Assembly (NCBI RefSeq): GCF_000253255.1 | Contig: NC_015580.1 | Span: forward strand, 775,001-839,000 | Direction of reading: 5' to 3' | From: Novosphingobium sp. PP1Y | GTDB lineage: Bacteria; Pseudomonadota; Alphaproteobacteria; Sphingomonadales; Sphingomonadaceae | Length of the DNA stretch: 64,000 bases | Shown here: piece after piece, positions 9,048-17,632 of the stretch | How the letters are laid out: each line of letters opens with the position of its first letter | Numbering within the stretch: position 1 is the first letter of the stretch | Notes under the pieces: generated by a model | The model's database searches: none | What the model was told of the DNA's origin: nothing | The model's input: the letters and a program-made list of their open reading frames with translations, nothing else | Position numbers and translations under genes: made by a program

Positions 9048-10154
9048 ATGGATGAGCGTTTCCTCAATCGGCCGCTTTCGGTCGTCCTCGATTTCGTGCG
9101 CTTCGGCGCAGCACTGCTCGTCGCCCTGGGCCACGCGGTGCAACTGGGCCTGTACGCCGGCGACTTTCCCTTCGGCGTGCGCATGCAGCACTATTGCGTC
9201 ATCGTCTTCTTCGTCCTCTCCGGGCTGGTGATCAGCAGTTCGGTGCTCGGCGGGCGGTCAGACCTGCGCCGCTTTGCGATCTCGCGATTTTCGCGGATCC
9301 TGCCTGTGGCGGTCCCGGCGCTACTGTTCGGCCTCCTGGCCGCCTATGTGCTGGCGGGGCCTGCGCATGTGCCCATAGACAACAGTCCGAACGAGGCGGC
9401 CGAGGTCGCCGAGCGCTTCATTCCGCCGCTTGCTTTCGTCAGCGCCTGGCCGGGCATGCCTGCGCCGGTCTGGAATCCCCCTTATTGGTCGCTGTGCTAC
9501 GAAGTCTGGTACTACGCGATCTTCGCGCTGGCCTTCTTTCTGCGCGGTTGGGGGCGCTATGTGGCGACCGGACTTGCCTGCCTGCTGGCAGGGCCTTCGA
9601 TTCTGCTGCTCATGCCGGTCTGGCTGGTCGGCGTCGCGCTGACTCATTTCGGCCTCGTGCGGCGCGTGCCGCTTGCGCTCGCGCCGATCCTGCTCGTCCT
9701 GTGCCCGCTTCTGGCGCTCCAGCTGTTCGAAATCGACCGCGAGGTGCTGATCCCCTTCCTCAAGTCCTGGTGGCCTTTCGCGATCCAGTGGTCGGTCTGG
9801 GCGGTTGCCGATCTTGCGATGGCGCTGATCATGGCGCTGGCGATCCTGGCCGCCCGGCCCCTGGTCACCGCGCTGGAGCCGCAGGTCATGCGCCTTGCCG
9901 GGCTTGCGCAGGGCCTCGCCGGTTTCTCCTTCACGCTCTACCTGTTCCACTGGCCGCTCATCCAGTTCCTGCTCTCTCACGGCTTGGGTCGGACCGAGAG
10001 CGTTCCGGAGTTCACCGCACTGCTGGCGCTGGTCGTCGGCGCCTGCGCGGCGATCTCGATCCTGACCGAGCGTCAGTCGCCCCGGCTGCGCCGCTGGATC
10101 GAGGCGAAATTTCCTGCGCGCGCCAGCCTGCCGGTCGCGATCCTTCCGGCCTGA
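9048..10154 (+). CDS. Membrane acyltransferase, acyltransferase 3 (OafA/YrhL-like) family
   Basis: This 368-residue protein has about ten hydrophobic segments. The N-terminus (LDFVRFGAALLVALGHAV) carries the conserved family Arg and the His of the LGH motif, followed by VFFVLSGLVIS. The family moves acyl groups, often acetyl or succinyl, from the cytoplasm to sugars or lipids at the inner membrane. The acceptor cannot be told from sequence. It follows phhB by 18 bases, but the two share no obvious pathway. The stop abuts the stop of the convergent alkA-like gene with no bases between. Confidence 0.88.
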   Translation: MDERFLNRPLSVVLDFVRFGAALLVALGHAVQLGLYAGDFPFGVRMQHYCVIVFFVLSGLVISSSVLGGRSDLRRFAISRFSRILPVAVPALLFGLLAAYVLAGPAHVPIDNSPNEAAEVAERFIPPLAFVSAWPGMPAPVWNPPYWSLCYEVWYYAIFALAFFLRGWGRYVATGLACLLAGPSILLLMPVWLVGVALTHFGLVRRVPLALAPILLVLCPLLALQLFEIDREVLIPFLKSWWPFAIQWSVWAVADLAMALIMALAILAARPLVTALEPQVMRLAGLAQGLAGFSFTLYLFHWPLIQFLLSHGLGRTESVPEFTALLALVVGACAAISILTERQSPRLRRWIEAKFPARASLPVAILPA

Positions 10155-10772
10155 TCAGAGGGCGGCGTTGTTGTAGCAGTGCCAGGTGAAGATGGCAGCG
10201 CTGCCGCGGTGCGGGCGCCAGTTTTCTGCCAGTTCGCGGGTTTCCTTCTCGCTTGGGCGTGCATCGAGACCGAGTATCCGGTGCAGCCCGGACTGCACGG
10301 CGAGGTCACCGGCCGGCCAGATGTCGGGGCGGCCCTCGGCGAAGAGAAGGTAGATCTCGGCAGACCAGCGGCCGATGCCCTTGATCCGCACGAGGTCGGC
10401 AATCGCTGCCTCGTCGTCTTCGGGCAGGTTCTCCAGGTCCAGTGCGCCGGCCACGACCAGCTCGCAAAGCGATCGCGCATAGCCCTGCTTCTGGCGCGAG
10501 AGGCCGCAGCCGCGCAGGGCATCGAAGTCGGCCTCCAGCAGCGCATCGGGGGGCAGGCCTTGGCCCAGTAGCGCCTCGAGCCGGGACCAGACCGAAGCTG
10601 CGGCAGCCACACTTACCTGCTGGCCGACGATGGTGCGCAACAGCGTTGCATAACCGCGCTGGCGAATCCGCGGTTCGGGATAGCCCGCCAGGTCCAGCGC
10701 CCGCGCGAACCCGGGCTCCCGCGCCGCGAGAGCATCGAGTCCAAGTTTAATGGTGTTGGCGTTCAGGCCCAT
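10155..10772 (-). CDS. alkA: DNA-3-methyladenine glycosylase II (AlkA-type, HhH-GPD)
   Basis: This 205-residue base-excision repair enzyme should remove alkylated purines from DNA. It carries a helix-hairpin-helix (KGIGRWSAEIYL, residues ~131-142) followed by the Gly/Pro-rich loop and catalytic Asp (PAGDLAVQ, Asp156). The N-terminal GYATLLRTIVGQQVSVAAA segment is typical. The ATG at 10772 is preferred to an in-frame TTG at 10790. It is shorter than E. coli AlkA, which has an extra N-terminal domain, and matches the compact form common in many bacteria. Substrate range within the family is inferred. Confidence 0.88.
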   Translation of the reverse strand: MGLNANTIKLGLDALAAREPGFARALDLAGYPEPRIRQRGYATLLRTIVGQQVSVAAAASVWSRLEALLGQGLPPDALLEADFDALRGCGLSRQKQGYARSLCELVVAGALDLENLPEDDEAAIADLVRIKGIGRWSAEIYLLFAEGRPDIWPAGDLAVQSGLHRILGLDARPSEKETRELAENWRPHRGSAAIFTWHCYNNAAL

Positions 10773-10877
10773 GCTTCGATTGCCTTGCAAATGGTCTGCA
10801 CCGCGATTAGCAGCCTAGGCCAAGTGCTGAAACACGCCAAATTGCGCTATGTCGAGATTTAAAGGGGACCCCTGAGA

Positions 10878-11195
10878 ATGCCGCAGATTACCGTCGTCAA
10901 CCAGTCGGGTGAAGAATCCAGCGTCGAGGCCAGCGAAGGTCGTACCCTGATGGAAGTTATCCGCGACAGCGGTTTCGACGAACTTCTGGCGCTTTGCGGC
11001 GGCTGCTGCTCGTGCGCGACCTGCCACGTCCACATCGATCCGGCCTTCATGGAGAAGCTGCCGGAGATGAGCGAAGACGAGAACGACCTGCTCGACAGCT
11101 CGGATCACCGCAACGAGTACTCGCGTCTCTCGTGCCAGATTCCGGTCACCGGCGCCCTCGAAGGCCTGAAGGTGACGATCGCACAGGAAGACTGA
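10878..11195 (+). CDS. 2Fe-2S ferredoxin, adrenodoxin/putidaredoxin type
   Basis: This 105-residue protein binds a 2Fe-2S cluster through Cys40, Cys46, Cys49 (C-x5-C-x2-C in [15 protein letters not shown]) and Cys86 (LSCQIP). Two further cysteines, 43 and 44, sit within the ligand loop. The loop is closest to ferredoxins that serve cytochrome P450 or Rieske systems rather than to the isc-cluster Fdx. No isc genes, P450 or ferredoxin reductase are adjacent, so its electron partner is unknown. AAAGGGGA lies upstream of the ATG at a plausible spacing, and a hairpin at 11231-11253 probably ends the transcript. Confidence 0.92.
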   Translation: MPQITVVNQSGEESSVEASEGRTLMEVIRDSGFDELLALCGGCCSCATCHVHIDPAFMEKLPEMSEDENDLLDSSDHRNEYSRLSCQIPVTGALEGLKVTIAQED

Positions 11196-11230
11196 GCTTT
11201 TCCGCGCTGGAAGTTTGAATTGAGGGGGGT

Positions 11231-11253
11231 AAGGCGCAATTCGTTTGCGCCTT
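11231..11253 (+). terminator. Hairpin after ferredoxin gene, probable terminator
   Basis: A perfect 9-bp stem (11231-11239 with 11245-11253) closes a 5-base loop in the gap between the ferredoxin and cysteine synthase genes. No T-run follows, so termination is probable rather than certain; the hairpin could also protect the mRNA 3' end. Confidence 0.45.
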
Positions 11254-11279
11254 GCGCTCCGAATTCCTAATTCCCGGTC

Positions 11280-12290
11280 ATGACCGTACCGCAAGCCAAA
11301 CGCGCCACGCTCGATCTTATCGGCAACACGCCGCTCGTCCTGCTCAAGGGACCTAGCGAGGCTGCCGGTTGCGAGATTTGGGGCAAGTGCGAATTCGCCA
11401 ACCCGGGCGCCTCGGTGAAGGACCGCGCCGCGCTGTGGATCGTGCGCGATGCCGAAGCGCGCGGAACCCTGCAGCCGGGCGGCACGATCGTCGAGGGTAC
11501 GGCGGGCAATACCGGTATCGGTCTTGCACTCGTCGCCAATGCGCTGGGCTACAAGACCGTCATCGTCATGCCCGAGACGCAGTCGCGCGAGAAGATGGAC
11601 ACGCTGCGCGCGCTCGGCGCGGAGCTTGTCCTGGTACCTGCCGCGCCGTTCTCGAACCCCGGGCACTTCGTGCACACCTCGCGCCGCATCGCCGAGGAGA
11701 CCGAAAACGCAGTCTGGGCCAACCAGTTCGACAATATCGCCAATCGCAAGGCGCACATCGAATCGACCGCGCCCGAACTGTGGGAGCAGATGGGCGGCCG
11801 GATCGACGGCTTCACCTGCGCGGCCGGCACCGGCGGCACGATCGCGGGCACCGGGCTTGGCCTCAAGGCGCTCGACGAGAAGGTGACGGTTGCCCTGACC
11901 GACCCCCACGGCGCGGCGCTCTACAACTATTACGCCTGCGGTGAACTGAAGGCGGAAGGCTCCTCGGTTGCCGAAGGCATCGGGCAGGGCCGCATCACCG
12001 CCAATCTCGAAGGCGCTCCGATCGACACCCAGTTCCGCATCTCGGATGAGGAAGGGCTGGAGTGGGTGACGCGCCTGCTCGCCGAAGAAGGCCTGTGTCT
12101 TGGCCTGTCCTCCGGCATCAACGTGGCGGGGGCGGTTGCGCTGGGCAAGCAGTTGGTGGCCCAGGGCAATACGGATGCGCGCGTCGCGACGATCCTGTGC
12201 GATACGGGCTTCCGTTATCTGTCCACGCTTTACAACCCGGAATGGCTGGAAGCGAAGGGCTTGCCGGTCTTCCCTTGGTTGGCAAGGTAA
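11280..12290 (+). CDS. cysK: Cysteine synthase / O-acetylserine sulfhydrylase family, PLP-dependent
   Basis: This 336-residue fold-type II PLP enzyme should make cysteine from O-acetylserine and sulfide. It shows IGNTPLVLL at the N-terminus, the PLP lysine in NPGASVKDRAA, the substrate loop EGTAGNTGIGLA, the phosphate-binding CAAGTGGTIAGTG, and the C-terminal LGLSSGINVAGA. The version here (EGTAGNT rather than EGTSGNT, and a C-terminal WLAR) is the form common in alphaproteobacteria; cystathionine beta-synthase-like use cannot be excluded. It stands alone between the ferredoxin and a membrane protein gene. Confidence 0.9.
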   Translation: MTVPQAKRATLDLIGNTPLVLLKGPSEAAGCEIWGKCEFANPGASVKDRAALWIVRDAEARGTLQPGGTIVEGTAGNTGIGLALVANALGYKTVIVMPETQSREKMDTLRALGAELVLVPAAPFSNPGHFVHTSRRIAEETENAVWANQFDNIANRKAHIESTAPELWEQMGGRIDGFTCAAGTGGTIAGTGLGLKALDEKVTVALTDPHGAALYNYYACGELKAEGSSVAEGIGQGRITANLEGAPIDTQFRISDEEGLEWVTRLLAEEGLCLGLSSGINVAGAVALGKQLVAQGNTDARVATILCDTGFRYLSTLYNPEWLEAKGLPVFPWLAR

Positions 12291-12306
12291 GTTAGAACTC
12301 CTGCCG

Positions 12307-12693
12307 ATGGCAGGGCACTATCCGCCTCCTATGGTCGAACCGATCACGACCCCGCAGCACTATGTGCCGCCTTCCGCGCGCGACTTGCGCTCACAGGCGG
12401 TGCATCGCCTGCAGGTGGGCGCTTTCGGGCTGTGCGCGATGCTGCTGCTGGTCGGGCTTGCCAACATCATCACCGACCGGGTCGACCGCAATACCGATGT
12501 CGAGGATCCGATCCACGAAGTGGTCGCGGTCGATGCCAAGCCCAAGAAGGCCGCGTCCGATCCGCTGGCCGACATCGGCGTCGTTCCGGCTTCCGATCCC
12601 ACGCCCACCCCCACGCCCACCCCGACTGTGACAGCAGGGCCGCGGCCTGCGCCGATGCAGAGCGGAGAGGCCGCACCTCTCGTTGATCAGTAG
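12307..12693 (+). CDS. Single-pass membrane protein with Pro-Thr repeat
   Basis: I do not recognise this 128-residue protein. It has a cytoplasmic N-terminus of ~40 residues, one membrane helix (about residues 38-56, GAFGLCAMLLLVGLANII), and a soluble tail holding a DPTPTPTPTPT repeat followed by a Pro/Ala-rich end. The repeat is coded by near-identical six-base units around 12599-12625. The ATG at 12307 is chosen because the frame upstream lies inside cysK. It overlaps the next gene, a predicted lipoprotein, by 11 bases, so the two probably act or are made together. An envelope role is plausible but unproven. Confidence 0.65.
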   Translation: MAGHYPPPMVEPITTPQHYVPPSARDLRSQAVHRLQVGAFGLCAMLLLVGLANIITDRVDRNTDVEDPIHEVVAVDAKPKKAASDPLADIGVVPASDPTPTPTPTPTVTAGPRPAPMQSGEAAPLVDQ

Positions 12694-13468
12694 TCGCAAG
12701 GCGCTGCTGGCGCTGCTGGCGCCTTGTCTCGCCTTGGCGGGATGCAACCTGTTCGGCGGATCGGATGCAGCGGGGAAAAGTGGGGAGGCGCAAGCGCCTG
12801 TGCCACTGGGGGTCTATTCGAGCCTTCCGTTGCTTTGGGGTGAGAGCGATGACATTCGCGGTTTCCTCTCGAGCGACAAGGATCAGGGCTGGGCGCATGC
12901 CTTCGTTCAGGCGCGGGCCGGGCTTGTGCCGCTGGACCATCTGGCAGACGCTTCGGGAGCATTGCCTCTGGCGAAGGATCACGTCCTTTTGCTGGCTCAG
13001 CCGCGGCCTCTGACGCCGCAGGAAAATGTCGCGCTCGACGATTGGGTCAATGCCGGGGGCAGGGTTCTGCTCTTTGCCGATCCCATGCTCACGGCTCATT
13101 CGATATTCGCGCTGGGCGATGCGCGGCGCCCGCAGGATATCGCGATGCTCTCGCCGATCCTGGGGCGATGGGGCCTTGAGCTCGAGTTCGACGAATCGCA
13201 GCAACCCGGTGAGCGTCTTGTAGAGCTCGAGGCCGGTGCGGTCCCGGTGAACCTGCCGGGGCGCTTCCGGCTCAGGCAGGAAGATGGATACTGCACGCTG
13301 GAAGCAGCGGGGTTCCTGGCCGATTGCCGGGTGGGGAAAGGGCGGGTCGTCGCGCTGGCGGATGCCGCCCTGTTCGAGGATTCGCGCGATCTGCGCGACG
13401 CGGAAAGCCGCGGCAAGCTGCTGGACGCGCTGTTGACCCGGGTTTCGGTGGGGATCGGGCGGGAATAA
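12683..13468 (+). CDS. Predicted lipoprotein, DUF4350/GldG-like
   Basis: This 261-residue protein starts at TTG and has a lipoprotein signal peptide ending in the lipobox LAGC (Cys21). The mature part has alternating strands and helices with KDHVLLLAQPRPLTPQENVALDDWVNAGGRVLLFADP, resembling the glutamine-amidotransferase-like fold found in DUF4350 and GldG-type proteins, but without a visible catalytic Cys-His pair. I therefore treat it as a binding or structural domain. The gene overlaps the upstream membrane-protein gene and is the last before the dcw cluster. Start choice is uncertain, since only TTG gives the signal peptide. Confidence 0.6.
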   Translation: MISSRKALLALLAPCLALAGCNLFGGSDAAGKSGEAQAPVPLGVYSSLPLLWGESDDIRGFLSSDKDQGWAHAFVQARAGLVPLDHLADASGALPLAKDHVLLLAQPRPLTPQENVALDDWVNAGGRVLLFADPMLTAHSIFALGDARRPQDIAMLSPILGRWGLELEFDESQQPGERLVELEAGAVPVNLPGRFRLRQEDGYCTLEAAGFLADCRVGKGRVVALADAALFEDSRDLRDAESRGKLLDALLTRVSVGIGRE

Positions 13469-13798
13469 CCGGTGTGACCCGGGGATGGCGCGGGTGAGCC
13501 TGCTTATATCTAAAAATACACATTAAAAACAGTACTTTATATGGGTCATGATTTCTCATCGAGGAGTGGTGATCCCATGGGATCGCCGCATTTCGTCGCA
13601 AATTCGGCGGAAAAAACCGGCTGATCCCCGATTTTCCCTTTCGTCCCCAAATTTCCCGCGATACAAAGACAGCCAATCGGAATGGTTGAGTCTCGCCGTG
13701 TTCATGCGTGAGCACGGAACCCGATGGCGTGAGCGCGCGGTCGGGGCGGGGTCAGTCATTGTTCCGAGACTTGGACCCTCAGGGGGAAATGGGGCGGC
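13469..13798. promoter_or_regulatory. AT-rich control region upstream of the dcw cluster
   Basis: This 330-base stretch holds no convincing gene. The segment 13502-13545 is strikingly AT-rich compared with its surroundings and is the best place for the dcw promoter. A perfect 14-base palindrome lies at 13571-13584, nearly perfect over 20 bases (13568-13587). A 9-bp hairpin at 13696-13717 lies ~80 bases before mraZ in the presumed leader. The palindrome contains TGGGA, part of the usual MraZ-binding repeat, but in inverted rather than direct arrangement. Confidence 0.45.
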
Positions 13799-14296
13799 AT
13801 GGCTGGGCAGCCATACATCTACAACGGACAGGGCTTTTCGCTTCAACGCGACAAGAACCGTTTCGTGCTGCCCAACGTCTTTCGCGGCACCGTGCGCGAA
13901 TCCAGCGGCAAGGACCTGGTCTGCCTGATGCCGCACGATCGTTGGCCCTGCCTCATGGGCTTTGGCCTTTCGCGCATCGCCGACTTCGAGCAGGAGCTCA
14001 AGGAAATGCAGGACGTCGCCCTGCGCGCGGGCAGGGAATTCGACGCCGAGAAGCGCGCCAGCGACATCTATTCCTCCTACGAGGTCCCCTTCGACGGCAG
14101 CGGCCGCTTCGTTCTGCCCGACGATCTCGTCGCGCTCGCCGAAATCTCCGACCAGCTCTACTTCCGCGGCAACGGCAAGTTCTTCACCGTATGGGCGCCC
14201 GAGCAGCTCTACGCGATGGAAGACGACTGGAAGGCGGCAAAGACCGCCTGCCGCAGCCTTGCGGAAAAGGAACTGGCAAAGGCGCGCAAGAAATGA
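13799..14296 (+). CDS. mraZ: Transcriptional regulator / division protein MraZ
   Basis: This 165-residue protein has two tandem AbrB-like (SpoVT-AbrB) units, each with the conserved D-x3-R type core: [11 protein letters not shown] near the N-terminus and [12 protein letters not shown] in the middle. MraZ binds DNA upstream of its own operon and usually represses the dcw cluster. It is slightly longer than the ~150-residue E. coli form. It is the first gene of the cluster, and its stop overlaps rsmH by four bases (ATGA). Confidence 0.95.
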   Translation: MAGQPYIYNGQGFSLQRDKNRFVLPNVFRGTVRESSGKDLVCLMPHDRWPCLMGFGLSRIADFEQELKEMQDVALRAGREFDAEKRASDIYSSYEVPFDGSGRFVLPDDLVALAEISDQLYFRGNGKFFTVWAPEQLYAMEDDWKAAKTACRSLAEKELAKARKK

Positions 14297-15312
14297 CGGC
14301 GCCCCAAGACCATATGCCCGAGCACTCCGAGGAGCACGTTCCCCATGTCCCGGTGCTTCTCGACGAAGTCGTCGCCGCCCTGAACCCCCAGGGCGGCGAC
14401 GTCATCGTGGATGCCACGTTCGGAGCGGGCGGCTACACCCGGCGCCTGCTTGATGCCGGGGCGACGGTCCATGCTTTCGATCGCGATCCCGATGCCATTG
14501 CCGCGGTCGAACGCAACCGTGGAAAATGGCCCGAGCTGGACAGCGATCCGCCGCGGCTCGTCTTGCACCCCAGGCGCTTCTCGGAAATGGTCGAGGGCCT
14601 GGGAGAATCCGGCGTTTCCGGGGTGGATGGCGTCGTCATGGACATCGGTGTTTCCTCGATGCAGCTCGATCAGGCGGAGCGCGGCTTCGCCTTCGGTTCC
14701 GATGGCCCGCTCGACATGCGCATGTCGCAGCAGGGGCTTTCGGCTGCGGACTTCGTGAACGAGGCGGACGAGGCCGAGATCGCCGACGTGCTCTACCTCT
14801 ACGGGGAAGAGCGTCAGTCGCGCCGGATCGCCCGCGCCATCGTCGCTGCACGGCCGCTGGCCACCACCGGGGAACTGGCCCGGGTGGTGCGCAAGGCCCT
14901 TGGCTACAATCCGAAGTACAAGGGCGCAAACGCCCCTAAGGATCCGGCAACGCGGACCTTCCAGGCCATACGAATCCATGTGAACGGAGAGCTCGACGAG
15001 CTCGATGCAGGCCTTTCGGGCGCAGAAAACCTGCTCAATCCGGGCGGCCGCCTTGCGGTCGTCACCTTCCACAGCCTCGAGGATCGCAAGGTAAAGCGCT
15101 TCCTGCGCGATGCCAGTGGCGGCGGGGCTTCCACTTCCCGTCACCTGCCGCAGGTCGGTAGCGGTTCGGTGGCCACTTTCACCAAGCTGTCGAAGGCAAT
15201 CCGGCCTGGCGAGGCCGAACTCGACGCTAACCCCAGATCCCGATCCGCCACTCTGCGCAGCGCCGTGCGCACCGATGCCCCCGCCAGAGATACCCACAGG
15301 AGCGCAGCATGA
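14293..15312 (+). CDS. rsmH: 16S rRNA (cytosine1402-N4)-methyltransferase RsmH
   Basis: This 339-residue enzyme methylates N4 of C1402 in the decoding centre of 16S rRNA using SAM. The opening [13 protein letters not shown] and the SAM-binding [15 protein letters not shown] are classic, as are [18 protein letters not shown] and the C-terminal [14 protein letters not shown]. The ATG at 14293 overlaps the mraZ stop; the same frame is open upstream, but that part is the mraZ gene in another frame. Translation is coupled on both sides (ATGA into ftsL). Confidence 0.96.
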   Translation: MTAPQDHMPEHSEEHVPHVPVLLDEVVAALNPQGGDVIVDATFGAGGYTRRLLDAGATVHAFDRDPDAIAAVERNRGKWPELDSDPPRLVLHPRRFSEMVEGLGESGVSGVDGVVMDIGVSSMQLDQAERGFAFGSDGPLDMRMSQQGLSAADFVNEADEAEIADVLYLYGEERQSRRIARAIVAARPLATTGELARVVRKALGYNPKYKGANAPKDPATRTFQAIRIHVNGELDELDAGLSGAENLLNPGGRLAVVTFHSLEDRKVKRFLRDASGGGASTSRHLPQVGSGSVATFTKLSKAIRPGEAELDANPRSRSATLRSAVRTDAPARDTHRSAA

Positions 15313-15860
15313 ACCTCACCCGCGATCGCGTACATTCGATCGGCTGGATCTCGGTGCTGCTGGTCTGCGGCGCGATGACGATCGGCCTGACCCTGCGGGT
15401 GAATGCGGTGAAGAGCCAGGTGCACGATGCCGAGAAGAGCATCGTCTACGTGCAGCGCGACATCGACTTCCTGGAGACGGAGTTCCAGACGCGCTCGAAC
15501 CAGCAGGCGCTCAAGCAGCTCAACGATCTCGAGTTCGGCTACAAGGCGCCGGGTGCTGGACAGTACATCGAGGGCGAGCGCCAGCTTGCCGCGCTGGGCA
15601 AGGCGGCGGCGCCGGGCGCGCCCGAACCGATCCGCTATGCCAATGCCGAAGCGCCTGCCGACAAGGCTTCGGAAAGCTCGTTGCTGGCGATGGTTTCGCC
15701 GGTCAGCGGCGCCACTGCGGCAGTGCCGGAAAAGGCTGAAAAGTCTCAGGAAACGGCAACCAAGGACCTCGATCCCGAACTCAAGGCGCTAAAGCATGAC
15801 GCTGCCAGCCTGAGCAAGCGCCTGGCCCGCATCGAACTGGCGGAGGCTGCCCAGCAGTGA
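15309..15860 (+). CDS. ftsL: Cell division protein FtsL
   Basis: This 183-residue bitopic protein has a short cytoplasmic start, one membrane helix (residues ~12-32) and a coiled-coil periplasmic region ([27 protein letters not shown]). FtsL joins FtsQ and FtsB to activate FtsWI at the septum. Identity rests on position between rsmH and ftsI and on topology, because FtsL sequences diverge strongly. It is longer than the ~120 residues of E. coli FtsL, with a C-terminal Ala/Glu/Lys-rich extension, which is common in this order. Its end overlaps ftsI by four bases. Confidence 0.88.
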   Translation: MNLTRDRVHSIGWISVLLVCGAMTIGLTLRVNAVKSQVHDAEKSIVYVQRDIDFLETEFQTRSNQQALKQLNDLEFGYKAPGAGQYIEGERQLAALGKAAAPGAPEPIRYANAEAPADKASESSLLAMVSPVSGATAAVPEKAEKSQETATKDLDPELKALKHDAASLSKRLARIELAEAAQQ

Positions 15861-17632
15861 CCGCGATTGCGATCCCGACAACGATATCGTCAGGAAGGCG
15901 CAAGCTCGTCAACGTCCGCCAGCGCTCGCTGCTTGTCGCCAAGCTGCGCACGCTCTGGATCCTGGGCGTTTTCGTGCTTGTGGGCACCTGCGCGCTGCTC
16001 AGGATCGTCTATCTCGGGATGACCGGTGTTTCCGCGCACGACGGCAGCCTTTCCGACCTGCTCGTGCCCGACCGGGGTGAAATCGTCGATCGCAACGGCG
16101 TGCCGCTGGCGCGCGAGTTCCGTGCCTATTCGCTGTGGTTCAATCCGCGCGCGATGACCGAGGGCGACGCGCTGATACACACGCCCGACGAAGTGGCCGA
16201 CGGACTGCTGCGCATCTTCCCCGATCTCGACCGCGCACAGGTGCTTGAGCGTCTGAAGTCGGGCAAGGCAGGCTACATCCGCAAGTCGATCCTTCCCGAG
16301 GACGCGAACAAGGTCCACGCTCTGGGCGAACCGGCGCTGGAATTTCCGCTCGAGGCGACGCGCTACTATCCGCAAGGCTCGATGGCCGCGCACGTGCTCG
16401 GCTATGTCGACAGCTACGGCAAGGGCAAGGTCGGCATGGAAGAGGCCTTCGACGACAAGCTCGTCTCGCCCGAGGGGCGCACTCATCCTGCCGTCCTCTC
16501 GATCGACTTTCGCGTGCAGAGCGCGCTGGAAGACGAACTCGGCCGCGCCATGGCGGAATCGAAGGCCAAGGGCGCCGGCGGCGTGATCCTCGACGTCGAT
16601 ACCGGCGAAGTGCTGGCGCTCGCCTCGCTGCCCTCGTTCGACCCGAACCACGTCAAGCCGACCGACATGGTCATTTCCGAAGAGCAGGCCAGGCTCGGCG
16701 AGGTGCCTCACGGCTTCAACCGCGTCACCAACCAGGTCTATGAACTGGGTTCCACCTTCAAGCCGCTGGCGGTGGCATCGGCGATGGATGCCGGCACGAT
16801 CACCGATCTTGGCCGTCGCTGGTCGGCGCACCCGCTGCATGTCGGGCGCTTCACGATCAAGGACAGCCACGCGATGGGCGATTCGCTCAACGTGGCCGAA
16901 ACCCTGATCCATTCCTCGAACGTGGTGACCGCGCAGATTGCCGACGAACTGGGCGGCGTGCGCCTCAAGAAGACGATGGAAGCGCTGGGCATGGATCGCC
17001 GCCCCGACATCGAGCTTCCCGCGCGCGGTTTCCCGATCTGGCCCAAGGGCGAATGGCCGCGCCTGCGCACGATGACGGTGTCCTACGGGCACGGCATCGC
17101 CGTTACCCCGCTGCATCTGGCCAGCGCCTATGCCGCGCTCGTCAATGGCGGGATCTGGCGTCCGGCGACGCTCAAGAAGCTCGATCCGTCCGACATTCCG
17201 GCCGGACACCGCGTGTTCAAGGCCTCGACCAGCGCACGCAGCCGCCAGCTCCTGCGCATGATCGTGCGCTACGGTACCGGCCGCAAGGGCGATGCCCCGG
17301 GCTTCCGCATCGGCGGCAAGACCGGCTCGGCCGAAAAGCCGGGTGCGGGCGGATATCGCCACCACTCGCTGATCTCGACCTTCGCTTCGGCTTTCCCGAT
17401 GGACAAGCCGCGCTTCGTCGTGATCGCCATGCTCGACGAGCCGCAGGGCACGCAGGCCACCTCATTCCAGCGCACGGCGGCCTGGAACGCCGCGCCGGTC
17501 ATCGGCCGCGTCGTCCCGCGTATCGGCCCGATCCTGGGCATCATGCCCGACGAAACGCGCGACATCGACATTTCCGATCTCAAGCCGCTCATCCCCAACG
17601 AAGTGCGTGCGTCAGAGGCTGACGGCGAATGA
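15857..17632 (+). CDS. ftsI: Septal peptidoglycan transpeptidase FtsI (PBP3)
   Basis: This 591-residue class B penicillin-binding protein crosslinks septal peptidoglycan with FtsW. It has a cytoplasmic tail, one membrane helix (~33-55), a dimerisation domain (PDRGEIVDRNGVPLA) and a transpeptidase domain with SxxK at Ser299-Lys302 (STFK), SxN at 353-355 (SSN) and KTG at 488-490. The GTG start overlaps the ftsL stop (GTGA), and the stop overlaps murE. No PASTA domains are present, as expected for Gram-negatives. Confidence 0.96.
   Translation: MTAIAIPTTISSGRRKLVNVRQRSLLVAKLRTLWILGVFVLVGTCALLRIVYLGMTGVSAHDGSLSDLLVPDRGEIVDRNGVPLAREFRAYSLWFNPRAMTEGDALIHTPDEVADGLLRIFPDLDRAQVLERLKSGKAGYIRKSILPEDANKVHALGEPALEFPLEATRYYPQGSMAAHVLGYVDSYGKGKVGMEEAFDDKLVSPEGRTHPAVLSIDFRVQSALEDELGRAMAESKAKGAGGVILDVDTGEVLALASLPSFDPNHVKPTDMVISEEQARLGEVPHGFNRVTNQVYELGSTFKPLAVASAMDAGTITDLGRRWSAHPLHVGRFTIKDSHAMGDSLNVAETLIHSSNVVTAQIADELGGVRLKKTMEALGMDRRPDIELPARGFPIWPKGEWPRLRTMTVSYGHGIAVTPLHLASAYAALVNGGIWRPATLKKLDPSDIPAGHRVFKASTSARSRQLLRMIVRYGTGRKGDAPGFRIGGKTGSAEKPGAGGYRHHSLISTFASAFPMDKPRFVVIAMLDEPQGTQATSFQRTAAWNAAPVIGRVVPRIGPILGIMPDETRDIDISDLKPLIPNEVRASEADGE

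Noticed and set aside
13688..13692. GAGTC (CcrM/GcrA-type GANTC) before mraZ, and another at 31228-31232 before ftsZ
   Set aside because: GANTC is expected about once per 256 bases by chance, and only one copy is present in each region, so cell-cycle control is not supported by this alone.
13548..13928. 126-codon plus-strand frame starting upstream of mraZ
   Set aside because: It runs through the control region and into mraZ in another frame, with no ribosome site and no recognisable sequence.
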